Part shown: piece after piece, positions 9,581 to 21,555 of the stretch | Layout: every line of letters starts with the position of its first letter | Numbering within the stretch: position 1 is the stretch's first letter | DNA from: Beroe forskalii | Lineage: Eukaryota; Ctenophora; Nuda; Beroida; Beroidae | Direction: 5' to 3' | Length of the DNA stretch: 64,000 nucleotides | Assembly (NCBI GenBank): GCA_011033025.1 | Contig: WFMF01000218.1 | Coordinates: 186,001 to 250,000, forward strand | Translations under genes and position numbers: made by a program | The notes under the pieces: generated by a model | What the model was told of the DNA's origin: nothing | The model's input: only the letters and a program-made list of their open reading frames with translations | Database searches by the model: none

Positions 9581-11857
9581 ATGAATCGTTTACCAGCCAA
9601 TAGCAATAATTTGACCTATTCTACTGTTGAGATGACCGATGTTGCACCAGTTCTAGCAGCCAGGGAGGGGCTAGAACCTGGCTACAGTGGCGATGATGAA
9701 GTTGAAGAGGACGGCGAGGAGAAGGAATTCAAGCAGGAATTTGAGGATCCCTATGAGTCAGAATATCCTTCCGAAGAAGAGGAGGAAGAGGAAGTAATAT
9801 TTGCAGAAGGAGATGAAGAAAGCATGGCATCTAATATGAAGGAAGGGGAAGGCAGTGATGGTCATGAGAACAGAGAACATGATGGTACAGATGAAGGAAT
9901 GGATTTACCTGTCTCTAAGAAAATACGAACTGTCAAGAAGGTTTTCAGGTGTTCACTCTGTGACTTCTTTTCGTTCAATCGTGAGAGCACTGAACAGCAT
10001 ATCAGGATCCATAATGAACCCCAAAACACCAAACTTTATTACTGCTCAACTTGCAAATATTCCACCAGAATAAAGCCTTACTTTGATAAACACAGGAAAT
10101 TGCACTCCAATACAATTGTTCGACCTTTCAAGTGCTCCTATTGCCCTTACCAGGGGAGATTCAGATCACACACTAGAGCTCATGAAATGAGACATCACAC
10201 TGGTGAGAAACCATTTGTTTGCAGCCTCTGTGAGAGAGGCTTTGTCGAGCAACACATTCTCGCAAGACACATGAGAACTGCTCACACTGATGAAAGACCT
10301 TATGTTTGTGATGTTTGTAGCAGATCGTACAAGCAGCTCAATGCTCTGAGAGTTCATCAGAGGAAGCACTTCGATGATGCATATGTCTGTGAGTTTTGTA
10401 GAAAGAGGTTTTCTACCATTCACCAACTCCAAAGACATTTAGATTCCCATCAGGATAAAAACATAGCCTGCCCAGTAAAGGGTTGCACTTTCAAAACCAT
10501 CAATACCCAGAGAATTGAAAATCATGTCAAGAACTATCATAAAGAAAGGTCCTGCCAAGATTGTGACTTCACCACAACAATCCACAAGGAGTACATCAGG
10601 CATAAGAATGCTCACAGCAAGAAAATAATCCGTACGTACAAGTGTCCCCATTGCTCAAAAACTTTTGCCAGCATCCATAACATGAAGAAACATCAAGTGG
10701 TCCACACTGGTATCAGGGAGTTCCAATGTAATAAATGTCCTTACAACACACAGAAGAGAACAATTCTCCTGAAACATCTGGAGCTTCATCATCTCATTGA
10801 AAATAATCCTGAGCTTCTCAACAAGTTCATGAAGTGTGACTTGTGTGATTTCATTTGTGAATCAAAGAAAATACTTGGAGTTCATCGACGAATCCATAAT
10901 ACCCTCGCTACTGTGAAAGAAGGTCAGAATAATGAAGGCTCCTATGTATGTAGCATTTGCAACGGAATCCTGAATACCCGAGATGAGTTAGTTGAGCATC
11001 TTCTTCTTGAGCACAGCAATTACCGTACCAACAAATGCCACCATTGCATCTATACCACCTGTGTCCTATCAGAAATGACCCTTCACTTGGATTTCCATGA
11101 GATTCAGTCTAACGAAAGTGCTGATGTTCACACTTGTAAGCAGTGTGGCTACCTGAATATTGACCATGAAGAATTTGCAGATCATCTCAAGAAGTGTCAT
11201 GATGAGCAACTGGAGAAACAGAAGGACCTTGAAAGGAAGAAGCGAGGTCCACACAAGGAGATAAAGCCATTCAAGTGTCCTCTTTGCTCTACTAGGGTCC
11301 AGTCTGCCTCAAGCCTCAAAACACATGTCATTTCTCATTCTGGTGTTCACCGTGGACGAAAGCACTTGAAGTGCAATGAGGAGGATTCCAGACCACCAAC
11401 CGAAGCAGACTTCCAGAGTCAAGATCCACAAAATGCCGAACAAAAAGCCTACTTCTGTGGCCTATGCGACTTCTACTCAACCAACGCCGGTGCCTTCACT
11501 TGCCACCAGAAAGTTCACGAAATGCACCACACCTCCTTCGTTGAAAACAGCACCGCCAGTAACAACAACAATAACAACACCAGTGACAACCACAACAACC
11601 CTGATGGGAAACACGTACACCCACATCAGCATGCTGAAGATGAACCTGGCACTGACGAGGGATACGAGGATTCGGGGGCTGAGTCCGATGGTCTGGATGA
11701 ATCTGAGGAACTTAGCGATGTTGAGGAGGTGGAAATGGGCCCGGATGATGTGGCACACCAAGAAGAAGAAGAAGAGGACCCGGATAATCCGGACCATGGA
11801 CAGCAAGAAGGAGATGAAGGTGTTGTGCGGTATGAGAAGTATGGGCCTGAGCAGTGA
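9581..11857 (+). CDS. C2H2 zinc-finger protein with 16 fingers
   Basis: Intronless frame of 758 residues from the ATG at 9581. The first 120 residues are strongly acidic (E/D runs). From about residue 124 to 650 there are 16 C2H2-type modules, the first at C124 and the last at C626. Several have atypical His spacing (H-x4-H or H-H endings), and only one linker is the classical T-G-E-K-P (around 10200), so this is a dispersed-finger protein rather than a KZNF-type array. An asparagine/histidine stretch and a second acidic tail follow. It is likely a nuclear DNA- or RNA-binding regulator; its arrangement of fingers with acidic ends recalls REST or ZNF-type repressors, but I do not assign orthology. 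A 19-residue K-R-G-P-H-K-E region before finger 15 is basic. Confidence 0.85.
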   Translation: MNRLPANSNNLTYSTVEMTDVAPVLAAREGLEPGYSGDDEVEEDGEEKEFKQEFEDPYESEYPSEEEEEEEVIFAEGDEESMASNMKEGEGSDGHENREHDGTDEGMDLPVSKKIRTVKKVFRCSLCDFFSFNRESTEQHIRIHNEPQNTKLYYCSTCKYSTRIKPYFDKHRKLHSNTIVRPFKCSYCPYQGRFRSHTRAHEMRHHTGEKPFVCSLCERGFVEQHILARHMRTAHTDERPYVCDVCSRSYKQLNALRVHQRKHFDDAYVCEFCRKRFSTIHQLQRHLDSHQDKNIACPVKGCTFKTINTQRIENHVKNYHKERSCQDCDFTTTIHKEYIRHKNAHSKKIIRTYKCPHCSKTFASIHNMKKHQVVHTGIREFQCNKCPYNTQKRTILLKHLELHHLIENNPELLNKFMKCDLCDFICESKKILGVHRRIHNTLATVKEGQNNEGSYVCSICNGILNTRDELVEHLLLEHSNYRTNKCHHCIYTTCVLSEMTLHLDFHEIQSNESADVHTCKQCGYLNIDHEEFADHLKKCHDEQLEKQKDLERKKRGPHKEIKPFKCPLCSTRVQSASSLKTHVISHSGVHRGRKHLKCNEEDSRPPTEADFQSQDPQNAEQKAYFCGLCDFYSTNAGAFTCHQKVHEMHHTSFVENSTASNNNNNNTSDNHNNPDGKHVHPHQHAEDEPGTDEGYEDSGAESDGLDESEELSDVEEVEMGPDDVAHQEEEEEDPDNPDHGQQEGDEGVVRYEKYGPEQ

Positions 11858-13726
11858 AAAGGATGAAAGGAATGTTTCTGAAGTTGAAACGAGGAAGTGC
11901 TGTTTTGATGATGTTTTGATGAAGTGTAATTAATAATAGACATAATAATAATATTTTAATCTTTATCCAAAGAAATATATTAAGCGATAAATATAAGCGA
12001 TAATATGATTCTGTGATATACTGCTATTTTACAAACATATAACATATTTCGTGATGGAGAAGCAAATTAGCACTTGAACTCATTGATGCTCCATTGAAAT
12101 ATGAAGAAGTATATGATTTTCAATTATGACTCGAATATTTTGTGATTGAACTCACAGTTTAAGTTATCGGCTAGTTAAGAAGTTATATATTATGCAAGAT
12201 TGTTCAAAATGCTTCAAAATTGAATCTGCTTTAATCATTAATCAATTTTCAGAAAAGTAGTTCGATATATTATCTCTGAGTTTAATGGTTTACAACATAA
12301 TGTTCAGCATTCATCGTTTAACGTTATTTTTGTCATTTAAATCTAAAGTTGTTCCACACATTTGAACTACAAATAAGTAACAGTATGGTTGATTGCACCA
12401 TGTGCGATGAAAATGCATCTATCTGAAGCTATCTATTTTCAGTTCTTTTAAATATGGCTTAATGGTTGGTTGGTTAAATTTAAATTTTCAAATCAGTAGG
12501 TAGAGTTGAAATACTGCTTATTATTAACGTTTGATAACTTCACATCTTCAAGCTATTGAGGATTTCACCATTATCATATTATAAGTAAATTAAGTAGTTT
12601 GTAGGAATTTGATTTCATTCTTATTTATGCACATTCGAATTTTCAGCTGTATTAGCGTATCCACAATTGTCATGAAATTGACTGCTCAACGTGCAAATTG
12701 TCTGTCAACTCATGTGCTGTCAAATGGATCTACTGCGTGGGTGAGGTACTAAGAAGTTATTATCTAAGTTTATTTTTATGTCTTAAACACCTTCCTCTAT
12801 GTAAGTATCAACATACACCGAAGCATAATTGTTTGAAAACTTCACATTAGCTACCTACGTTAATGATATAATGTGATGTACCACTTATAGCCTTTGTTAA
12901 ATCTTTGTATTACCATTGCACTTGTAAACTTCTAAATTAATAGCTTATTAATAATTGATTATTCTGCATGATTGTATTGCACGTCGTATCCTTTGTGCCC
13001 AACTAATGTACGGCTAAGTGTGGCGTCATAGCTTTAATAAAGGTGATTAATTTACGGCATCGAGCGCTTCTTGAATTTCAAAATATTTAGCTATTTTAAA
13101 GTTTAGTAATTAAAATAGTGAAATGATATCTGACAGTGCTGCTTTTAAACAAGTATATATTAGACTGCCATAGCTTCTAATTTTACATCTCCGACCATAT
13201 CTCACCTAATTGGACTAATTTTACAAGCTGAATACCAGTGATATGGATTTGGTGTTTCAACTTTTAAAATCCTCAATCAAGTTAATAAGTAAGTAATCTG
13301 GATAAATTTAATCCTGATTAATAGGCTTCCACATAACGCTGTACTTATCCATTTTATTCTTATTTCATCATACTGAAGTATTTACCTTTTACTTCCGTAC
13401 TAACTTTAAATATAAGCAATAATCATTCTAAAATGTAATTCTGTATTTCTTATTCCCGGAAATTGCGTTGTTTTATTTGCCGTTGTTTGTATGTTTGTGC
13501 TTGATATCATTTGCGCATTTAAAGTCCGTTCATCATACCATTGACTACCCTGTGAATTTGGTGGAATTTCATCTATGAATTGAGGGTTACATACCAGCCA
13601 TCGTACTATGAAACTATGAAAGTATGAACATTTTCTGTGGCAATATGCAAAACTTTTCAGTTTGTGTTCATACTAATCAAGAGTTTTGACTGACTTCATC
13701 ACTAACTTATGTCTATCCTTTGAGAG
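11858..13726. other. Intergenic, AT-rich, likely 3' UTR plus promoter
   Basis: No exon recognised. AATAAA at 13036-13041 is a candidate poly(A) signal for the zinc-finger gene but would imply a 1.2 kb 3' UTR. The last 700 bp should hold the SMNDC1 promoter. Confidence 0.45.
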
Positions 13727-16700
13727 ATGGATTCTTTGGGGGACATTGAAACATACAGAGTTCAGTTAGAACAGGTGAGTTGACGTATAGATCATTATAA
13801 TTATATATCGATTTGCAGTTCGCTATCGATCGTTTATTTTCATGAACTATCGAGACTGATTGAGTCAGTGATACATTTATATGCGAATCACTTTTTGCGC
13901 CCAATTGCACTGTACCTGAATGAAATCTCGGCAGCTCAGCCTTTACAAGTTTATATCGTAAATAAAATGACAGAAAATTGAATCTGGTCACGTACATATG
14001 CAGCCAAGGGAACTAAGCGGCAAGAATCGATTAACAACTGCCACTGCCACATGTTTAGTGCCTTTAAATAATTTAAAAACATGTCCCCATTTGCTTCCTG
14101 TAGTTTTATACTTTTATAGGGTAGACAAAAATCAAATTATCGTGATTTAAGTAATTTAAGGTACTAAGGTAGCATCCGGTATAACTGCATTTTGACATTA
14201 TATAATATCGGGGACTTGAAGAACTTTGTGATTAATTGGGACCATGTAATGATTTGACGTATTAAAAGTAGCTGTATTTAGCCGATGGTTTTAGCTCTAA
14301 TTATTTGCCATATTCTAGCTCTAATTATTTGCCATATTTTGTTAGGTCGAGGCTGCTTTGGTTGGGGAGCCTGACAATGAAGAACTGGTTAAACTGAAAG
14401 CAGATTTACTTGTGAGTTACTTTGTTGATTTTGCTGCTAATTGACTGAATTTGAAACTTCATAAACAAGCGTTTGTTTGTTGTTTATTTACAGTATTTGG
14501 ATTTGATTTCCATATTGCCAAACCGATCGTTACAATTGAAATATTAGCTAATTTTGCAGCGAGATATCTATTATTGATCTTATTAAGAGCTCACACCATG
14601 TCATTGATCTATCAGTATGATAAGCGAGGGGCTATGACTTGCGATGTATAAATGAGGTATACATTTCGCAGATTCAGCATGTGCCATGTATTATACCTTC
14701 TGTGGCAAATTTGGCAAAATTTCTGTACTTTCGCCGCGCGCGCGATGGTCACAAAATTGTGCAGAGTTGAAAAAGCATTTGAAAAACGCGCGTTTACGTT
14801 GATTGGCGCGTTAACTGGTTAATGGCCACATCACCACATACACTCAGAATGTAAGATTTGTGTATAGTATACGCCGTACACGAACAATAGGCGGAGTAGA
14901 CTAACGTCATTATCAGGGCATAGAATGGTGAATTGATGCCGTTAAACCGCATATTTTGGGCGTGACTTTTGTATTTTACAGGACATAATAGCCCTGACTG
15001 AAGATCTGATGGGATTGTCCGGCAGTAAGAAGGCTAACAGTTCAGAAAAACCCAAAGAAGAGGACAATGTTACCCAAAGCACATCGGCAAGTCGTGATTT
15101 TCAGAAAGTTGCGCGTGCTTCTTGCAATTAAGTGCTTCGTCCTTGATAATGAGTAGAACGAATCGTTCAAAATACGGAAATACAAATTTACCAGAGTTAT
15201 GAAGTTTTAATTCGTTGACATCTCAATTATCTTCCTGTAGGCAAGTAAAGGCTTCACCTCATTGTATGATGATGAAGACGATGTCGATGTAGCCCCTAAC
15301 CACACTGACACCACCCCATCAGAAGACAGTGAAACTGTCGACAAGGTATGGAATGAGGGGCAAAGTCCAGCGGTCCATTCGGGAGTAGTGGGTTGCAAAA
15401 ATGAATAGCTGACGCAATAAAACGTCATAGAGTCGTTATGAAAATCCTATTTTTGCTGTGATTGCGGTATTTTTCCGCGAATCGATCGCCTCTTCATTTC
15501 TCATATTTTCCTCTCCGAGTCGTCAACCACCCCTGTCGGCGGCATCATTCGACGTTCAGACGCGCCAAAGGTTGACATAATCGACGAGAAGGAGCGAATC
15601 TACCGGGTAATAAAATGCTGCGACCTTTTTTGTTTCATTTTAAAGGAATTCTGGAAAGTTGAAATCAATTTATCCTCCTTCATATCAGTCGTCATTCGAT
15701 AGTTCTCTTATTTCACTCTTCACACCGTACCCTACTGGATTTCGAAGAAGTACTTATCGATTAATCTTTCCTAGCAACAACTGCAAGAATTGAAGATGTT
15801 GACAGTGGAATGGTTGCCTGGTGAGAAGTGTCAAGCTCTCAATCCGGATACAAATCAGTATGTATATAACAGGCGACCGCTACATGATAGCTTCCAATAT
15901 AGGATAGAACTTTTGAAAATTATAGGACTTTGAATGCAATGTATTAATGTAGTGTCCGCGTTCTTTTGATTAAACAGAAGTTTGATGGAATATTCATTGT
16001 CTTTTAGCTTCAAATCGTGAAAATGCTAGAAGGACATCCGCATACTTCCCAGGTTTAACGACGCAGAGGTGCTGTGTAAAGGGGATGGGTACCTCCAGAT
16101 TAAGTTCCTTGATACATCAGTCATATCTAACGTCATGTTATCAGGTAGTTTGGCAACCGCCACAGTTTATCGAAACTGCCTCGTTTGTGTTGATGTACGT
16201 TTAATGATTATCATTTTTCATCTTGTTATGGCTGTTTAAACGCCTGATCTAAAAGTTGAAATACGAGTCAACATTTGCTTCAAATTAACTTAACGAAAAC
16301 AGAATTTTTGCTGACTGACTACATGCTCTCAGTTATCAGACGTGAGGAAACAGAAGAAGAGGCGTTGGGGTGAAGTTACAACTGCTCCTACACCAGTCGA
16401 GTTAGTTTTAGAAGTTATGAAAATTATAGGACCACCATTGGGTTTTGTTATACTATGAAAATAACGTCCCAGTATGTAATATGTTTTGCTTCTTGTCAAT
16501 AGCAGAACGTGACTTTCACTTGGTACTATTTTAAAGTTTAAACCTTCAGATCTCTATTGTTAATTTTCAGAGTGAAGAAAGCCGTGCACGAAAAGGAGAA
16601 GAAAAAGAAAAAGAAGATGAGTAAAAAGCAGAGGCAAAATGATATGGAACAGGTTTCTGCATTAAGAGTCTTTTACTCATTGTTTTTTGTCAAGAGCTGG

Positions 16701-17165
16701 AAGTACCATTTTTAGGTTTTTGAAAAATCCTGAACTGAAGAGTTCTTCACAAAATGTCTTTCGTTCATCACGTCATCAACATAAATTTTCCAGGCTAAGG
16801 AAATGGAGAAGAAGAGTTGGCTCTCGTTCATGCAAGGCAACAAAACTGTGGCTAAGAATGCCACGAGGAAAAGCATCTTCGCATCGCCAGATAACTTCGA
16901 CGGCAAGGTAAGCTTTGTCCTATACGAAGCGCTAAAGCGCTAAGGGAAATACTACAAACATTAGTTTTTTACGATTGTATAATGTATACTACTAAATGTA
17001 TTCAATTAGCTACTTCGGCCCTACTTCAACATGTTTACATGTCATGATGCTATATTTCTAACCCTCCTATCATATGATTATTTCTTGCAGATTGGTATTG
17101 GGACATGTGGGATCGCAGGTAAAGGAATGACGAGTTTTACCGGTCCTGACAAGTGGAAACGGTAA
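13727..17165 (+). CDS. SMNDC1: SMNDC1/SPF30 Tudor-domain splicing factor, 11 exons
   Basis: Exons: 13727-13774, 14346-14411, 14982-15086, 15241-15345, 15520-15606, 15775-15857, 16053-16194, 16333-16400, 16572-16652, 16794-16907 and 17091-17165; about 324 residues. SMNDC1 is a U2 snRNP-associated factor whose Tudor domain binds symmetrically dimethylated arginine and is needed for tri-snRNP recruitment. The N-terminal coiled-coil start (Y-R-V-Q-L-E-Q), the Tudor domain opening G-E-K-C-Q-A in exons 6-7, a lysine-rich exon 9 and the hallmark R-K-S-I-F-A-S-P...G-I-G-T-C-G-I-A tail in exons 10-11 all match. Exons 3-5 form an acidic, low-complexity insertion absent from the 238-residue human protein. 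Intron 3 is GC-AG (donor GCAAGT at 15087); the rest are GT-AG. The exon 5 acceptor (CCGAG at 15515-15519) has a weak tract but keeps the frame. Confidence 0.88.
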
Positions 17166-17983
17166 CAATTCCCCTTCCCCATTAGTCTCTGGTATATAGT
17201 TTCTTGTGAGAGACCACGTCAGACGTTTATAGTATTGGATGAGACATGATGTGCCCAACAAATTACTATCTTTAATGACTTGATGCCGCAAATGGACCCC
17301 ATACCACCTTGGCCTGCAAATCTCTGGGCTATTGCATCGATTGACGCCAATCATTGTAACTGAACCAAAGATACAATGATGTGACTCAGATACTTGACAT
17401 TCACGCTTGCTTTTTGCGCGGACGTCTTCGTAAAAGTGAACAGTTTGATCAATCATTTGATCGACGCGGAACAACATATTTGATTTGATCTACAACAGTT
17501 TTATTTGTTATTTACGATCTTTGTAACCTTCGCTCGACAAGCCATTATTTGATGACACAGAAGTACTGTCAGATTCGACAATTTAATCCAGTTTAACCTC
17601 ATTAACAATCAAACAATGGCAGTTTTTTTCATCATTATAGCTGATCTTAATCGATTTAAAACATTATGATGGCCCTTATTTTTCATTGAATCACATTTGA
17701 ATTTATCTGAATTTGTAAAATCTGGACTATGATTCTTATATTTACACCAATCAGCATTTACATCATTCATATTACAGCCATGGTGGCACCTTTTCATCAA
17801 TGATTTTGTTCGTCCATTACAGTTTTAAAGGGTAATTAAGTCATTTTCAGCCCTTTTAGTTTTTAATATTACCTATCGAATACAACAGATATTTCAATTC
17901 CGTAACCATGAATAGTGAATAAACCTTTTCGATTATTGAGCTATACGCCAACAGCCAATTAACATCAATCTTTCCAATATAGC
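17166..17983. other. Intergenic, nothing recognised
   Basis: No coding or RNA feature supported. The antisense frames at 17070-17477 and 17609-17800 overlap SMNDC1 exon 11 or AT-rich spacer and show no family motif. Confidence 0.45.
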
Positions 17984-19091
17984 ATGGCGTGTTCAGCAGT
18001 CTCCAAGCTATGTATGGTTTTTGTCACAGTGCCAACTAAAGAAGTCGCCAAGACAATTGCGAGTGGTGAGGTATACTTTCATATTCGTTTCATTCTTAAC
18101 ATATTATATAGTTATATTGTACACCTTCTAATTCATACTTTTATGCTTATACTTTTCATTCTGTACATATTCTAGTTCATGAAACCCCTCCGTTTCCCTT
18201 GTCACCTGCTGATGGTACACCTACATCGCAGATGGCAGGGAGACCTTACAACTGTAGGGTAACCGCTGATGATTCACAGTTTAGTCTCTTCCGCCTCTTA
18301 TGTCAATCTTTGAATTAGGAAATCGATATACAGTATTTTGTTCTGTTTGTAGTATACCCATACACCTCTATAGATAAGACATTGGATAAGAGATGGCTAA
18401 TATCATGTCTTGGTAATCAGATAACATTGTTGTGTTCCAGTTCTTAACTTCTCAACGTAAGTTTTTGCCTGACATGAATGTATGCCATCTTCTTTCCGCA
18501 GGTTTGCTACAGAACAAGTTAGCAGCGTGTATCAATGTGATACCTGGGGTAACGAGCTACTACGAGTGGGAAGGGAAGATGGAGGAGGACTCAGAGTTGA
18601 TCTGCTAATCTGGAACTTTACAATGTTTTGATTGGGACATTCTAATATCTACCAATTTGCGATTTTATCAACCAAATATTCATTCTAAGTGGGGCGTTTT
18701 TGGCCAAATTCTATAATCAGCTGCTTCATATATATTCAATAGAATCAATGTAGATATTAGATACTTCTGATTTCAGTTGATATTGATGATTAAGTCAACG
18801 AAGGAGAGGTTCAGTGAACTGAGTGAGTTCGTGAAGGCCAACCACCCCTACGATTGTGTTGAGGTAAGTTTGTTTCCACATTTCTACTTTACCCTCATAT
18901 CTTATCTTCTATCATGCTATACCCCGGTTCTAAAGACTTAAAAAGTAGTGGTCTGCTAATTATTGATTGAGATTCGCCCGGTTTGGTTTGGAATCTGTAA
19001 AAATGTCAACTGTTTTCAGGTGATATCTGCCGACATTGACCAAGGCAATCAGCCTTATTTGGACTGGGTAGAAAAGTCTTGTGCCAAATGA
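17984..19091 (+). CDS. CUTA: CutA divalent-cation-tolerance-like protein, 4 exons
   Basis: Exons 17984-18065, 18502-18596, 18777-18863 and 19020-19091; 111 residues, the usual CutA core length. CutA proteins form very stable trimers with a ferredoxin-like fold; the animal form has been linked to copper binding and acetylcholinesterase anchoring, though the biochemical role is unsettled. Visible motifs are F-V-T-V-P near the start, N-K-L-A-A-C-I-N-V-I-P (including the conserved Cys), Y-x-W-E-G-K, I-K-S-T, H-P-Y-D and Q-G-N-x-x-Y-L-x-W-V near the end. There is no signal peptide. Intron 2 (18597-18776) is odd: exon 2 ends GAG and the intron starts TTGATC, with AGTTGAT repeated at both ends, so no GT donor fits the frame. 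Introns 1 and 3 are GT-AG. Confidence 0.9.
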
Positions 19092-19451
19092 GCTATGATA
19101 CTGGTTTGGATTGTTTTGATTGTTTTAAAAAGAGTTAGCAAGGTTAAGTCTAACCTTATTTTTTTTAATATTTGTACATATATTCTCCAAGGGGTAAACA
19201 CTAAACAGTTGCTTTAGTTGCTGAGTTTTATTTTTACAAATGGTTCTTGATGATCGATGTATTTATTCAAAGTGATAAGGGTTTTTGATATTGATGTGTC
19301 ATTTTTATGAAAAACGGTTTTGAATTGAGTCCAATTCTCCTATTCATAACTTTAAACCATGAGTTCAATTTTAGATAGATCTATCAATTATTCTTCAGAT
19401 TCAAAAAATTCGTAATGTATTTCACAATATAAATGTAGCCCTATTTTCTAG
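19092..19451. other. Intergenic, AT-rich
   Basis: A short gap holding the CUTA 3' UTR and the upstream region of the TDRD3-like gene. TTTTCTAG lies directly before the next ATG, so that exon may follow a 5' UTR intron. Confidence 0.45.
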
Positions 19452-21555
19452 ATGGCAGCTCGTGAAGGCTGGGTTTTAAAACCCGACACCAACAAGCCCC
19501 ACTCCGAACTCCTAGACACCGATCTCAGCCATGTCGGGGCGAAGATCATCCCGACTGACTTCAACAACGTCACCCACATAGAGGGTCCTAAAATCCTGCA
19601 GCTAAAACGTCTGAAAGATGTCAGTCACTCGAAGATCAGTAATGACAAGGGCTCGCCTAAGAGCATGTACAAGATATCTCTGACGGATGGTGTCTCCACG
19701 TGCGCTGCAATGAACCTGAAACCAGTCCCTGGTCTCCATGGTAACACTTATCCTGGTACCAAGCTCAGGTTACGAGGCAAAGTCGAAGTTATCGGAGGAT
19801 TTCTTCTCCTGACTCCTGAGAACTGCGAGGTTTTGGGTGGAAGGGTGGAGAAACTCGTGGAAAACATTGAAAAGAACGAGGGGATCGCCATGAAAACGAG
19901 CGAAGAAGGCGGTCCGCCTAAGTTTGTGCCGTTTGAAGTGGCGGTTAAGAGTGGTTTGGTTGCAGCAGCTGTCCCAGTATCTTCAAGAGATACAGCTTCT
20001 AGTTCTCGCGATGATACTGGGAGACAAGATTCCAATGTTCAAAGGGAAGATAGACAGGGGAATCAGAGAACAAGATCGGGTCGAGGAAGAGGATCGCGGG
20101 GTAGAAGTGACCATTCTCGAGGGGGTGATAGAAATGATAGCCGCAGTCATGGAAATGATGATCGCAACCATGGAAATGATAATCTTAGTCATCGAGATGA
20201 TGACCGTGACTATGGAAGTGATAAGCGTGACTATGGAAATAATGATCGAGACCACGGAAATCAGAATCGTGGTCGTGGTCGCGGTAAAGACCGGGGAAGA
20301 GGTGGTAAATCTCGCGGCCGAGGCAGGGGAGGGCATGACAGAGGAGGATATAATGACCGAGATGGGAGAAGTCCTCGGGATGAAGAAGCAGAAAGTTACG
20401 GGGGTGAAGACATACAACGGACAGACAACTGGAGAGGAGACTCACGAAACAGGTCAGATGGAGACAGAAGAGGAGGTTCCAGAGGCAGATCAGATGGGGA
20501 CAGAAGAGGAGGTTCCAGAGGCAGATCAGATAGAGACAGGAGAGGAGGCTCTAGAGGCAGATCAGATGATGGAGACAGGGATTATTCGAGAAATAGATCT
20601 TCTGATAGTTGGGGAGATGACAGAGAGTCTCATGGCAGAGGAAGAGGTCGAGGAGGAGGAGGGTCTGACAGGGGTGGAAGGAGAGGCAGAGGGCACCGTG
20701 GGGGTAATAACTCCGATCATAGGAAACGAGAGAAGGGATCGGGGGTTCAAGGCTGATGGCAGCAATCAACAGCAACATGATCTGGATTTCCCTGCCTTGG
20801 GAGCTGATGATTTCCCAGAGCTGGGAGCTACAAAACCTCCAGCACCGTCAGCACAAAAGCCAGAGCCAAAAGTAGCAGTGTCCCGTCCGTCGCACCATCG
20901 TGAAGTTGATGATGAAGGGTTCGAGATTCACGATCATCTGCTGTACGATGATAATGGTCCTTCTCATTACACCCACGACCCCTCGTTTCATCACCACCAA
21001 GGATATACTGATTACAGATCACATGACTCAAGGAGGAATGATTACAGATCACATGGCCCTAGGCAAACTGAGTTCAGATCTCATGATGACGCAAGACAAA
21101 TCGCTGATTCCTTTCAGAGCATGAAAATCTCTGAATCAAATCGTGGAAGTTCAGGAGATCAACGTGGACATAGAAGTCGAGGAAAGGACTACAATCGAGA
21201 AAACAACACCCCTCAATTCCACGGGATGGATTCAAGTGGGTATCAGGATGAACCACAACAATCTTCATCGTCGTACAGAAGAGATCGTCCAGGTAGTGAT
21301 CCTCGTCGAGATGACCACCAACCTCGGGATTACGAAAGGGATGAAAGTGGGTTTAGGAACAATGGAAGAGATCGGAATACCCGAGGGGATGATTATGGAA
21401 GGGATGATCGGGATTACCGACGGGATGATAGGGATTACAGAACGGATGATGATCATGGTCAGAGTTACAGATCACGTGGTCGTGAGGGGTATGATGTGTC
21501 AAAGTTATCCGGTCAAAGAGGAAGATCATCCGCCTTCAGAAGCAGATATAGGTGA
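19452..21555 (+). CDS. TDRD3-like protein: RMI-N OB-fold plus RG-rich tail, one frame break
   Basis: The ATG at 19452 starts an N-terminal RMI1/TDRD3-type OB-fold (about residues 1-150): G-W-x-L, H-V-G-A-K-I-I-P-T-D-F, a G-P-K-I-L-Q-L block, G-T-K-L-R-L-R-G-K-V, G-F-L-L-L and V-L-G-G-x-V-E. The E-G-G-P-P-x-F-V-P-F motif follows, as in TDRD3. TDRD3 partners topoisomerase 3-beta through this fold. The rest is RGG/RD/SR low-complexity with a D-F-P-A-L-G...D-F-P-E-L-G pair, resembling eIF4G or exon-junction-type short linear motifs. The first frame stops at 20756, but the RG/RD-rich coding clearly continues in another frame to 21555. The switch falls at a five-G run (about 20740-20745), where one extra G explains it. 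No Tudor or UBA domain is seen, so this is not a full TDRD3. Total length would be about 700 residues. Confidence 0.75.
20451..20575 (+). repeat. In-frame 33-36 bp tandem repeat in RG-rich region
   Basis: Three to four near-identical units encoding R-S-D-G-D-R-R-G-G-S-R-G lie inside the TDRD3-like frame. Unit lengths are multiples of three, so variation in copy number keeps the frame. Confidence 0.8.

Noticed and set aside
11477-11943. Antisense and alternate-frame ORFs over the zinc-finger acidic tail
   Set aside because: Low-complexity shadows of the main frame with no independent support.
20704-20722. 19-nt GT...AG segment that would restore the TDRD3-like frame
   Set aside because: Far below any animal intron length; a one-base change in the adjacent five-G run is simpler.
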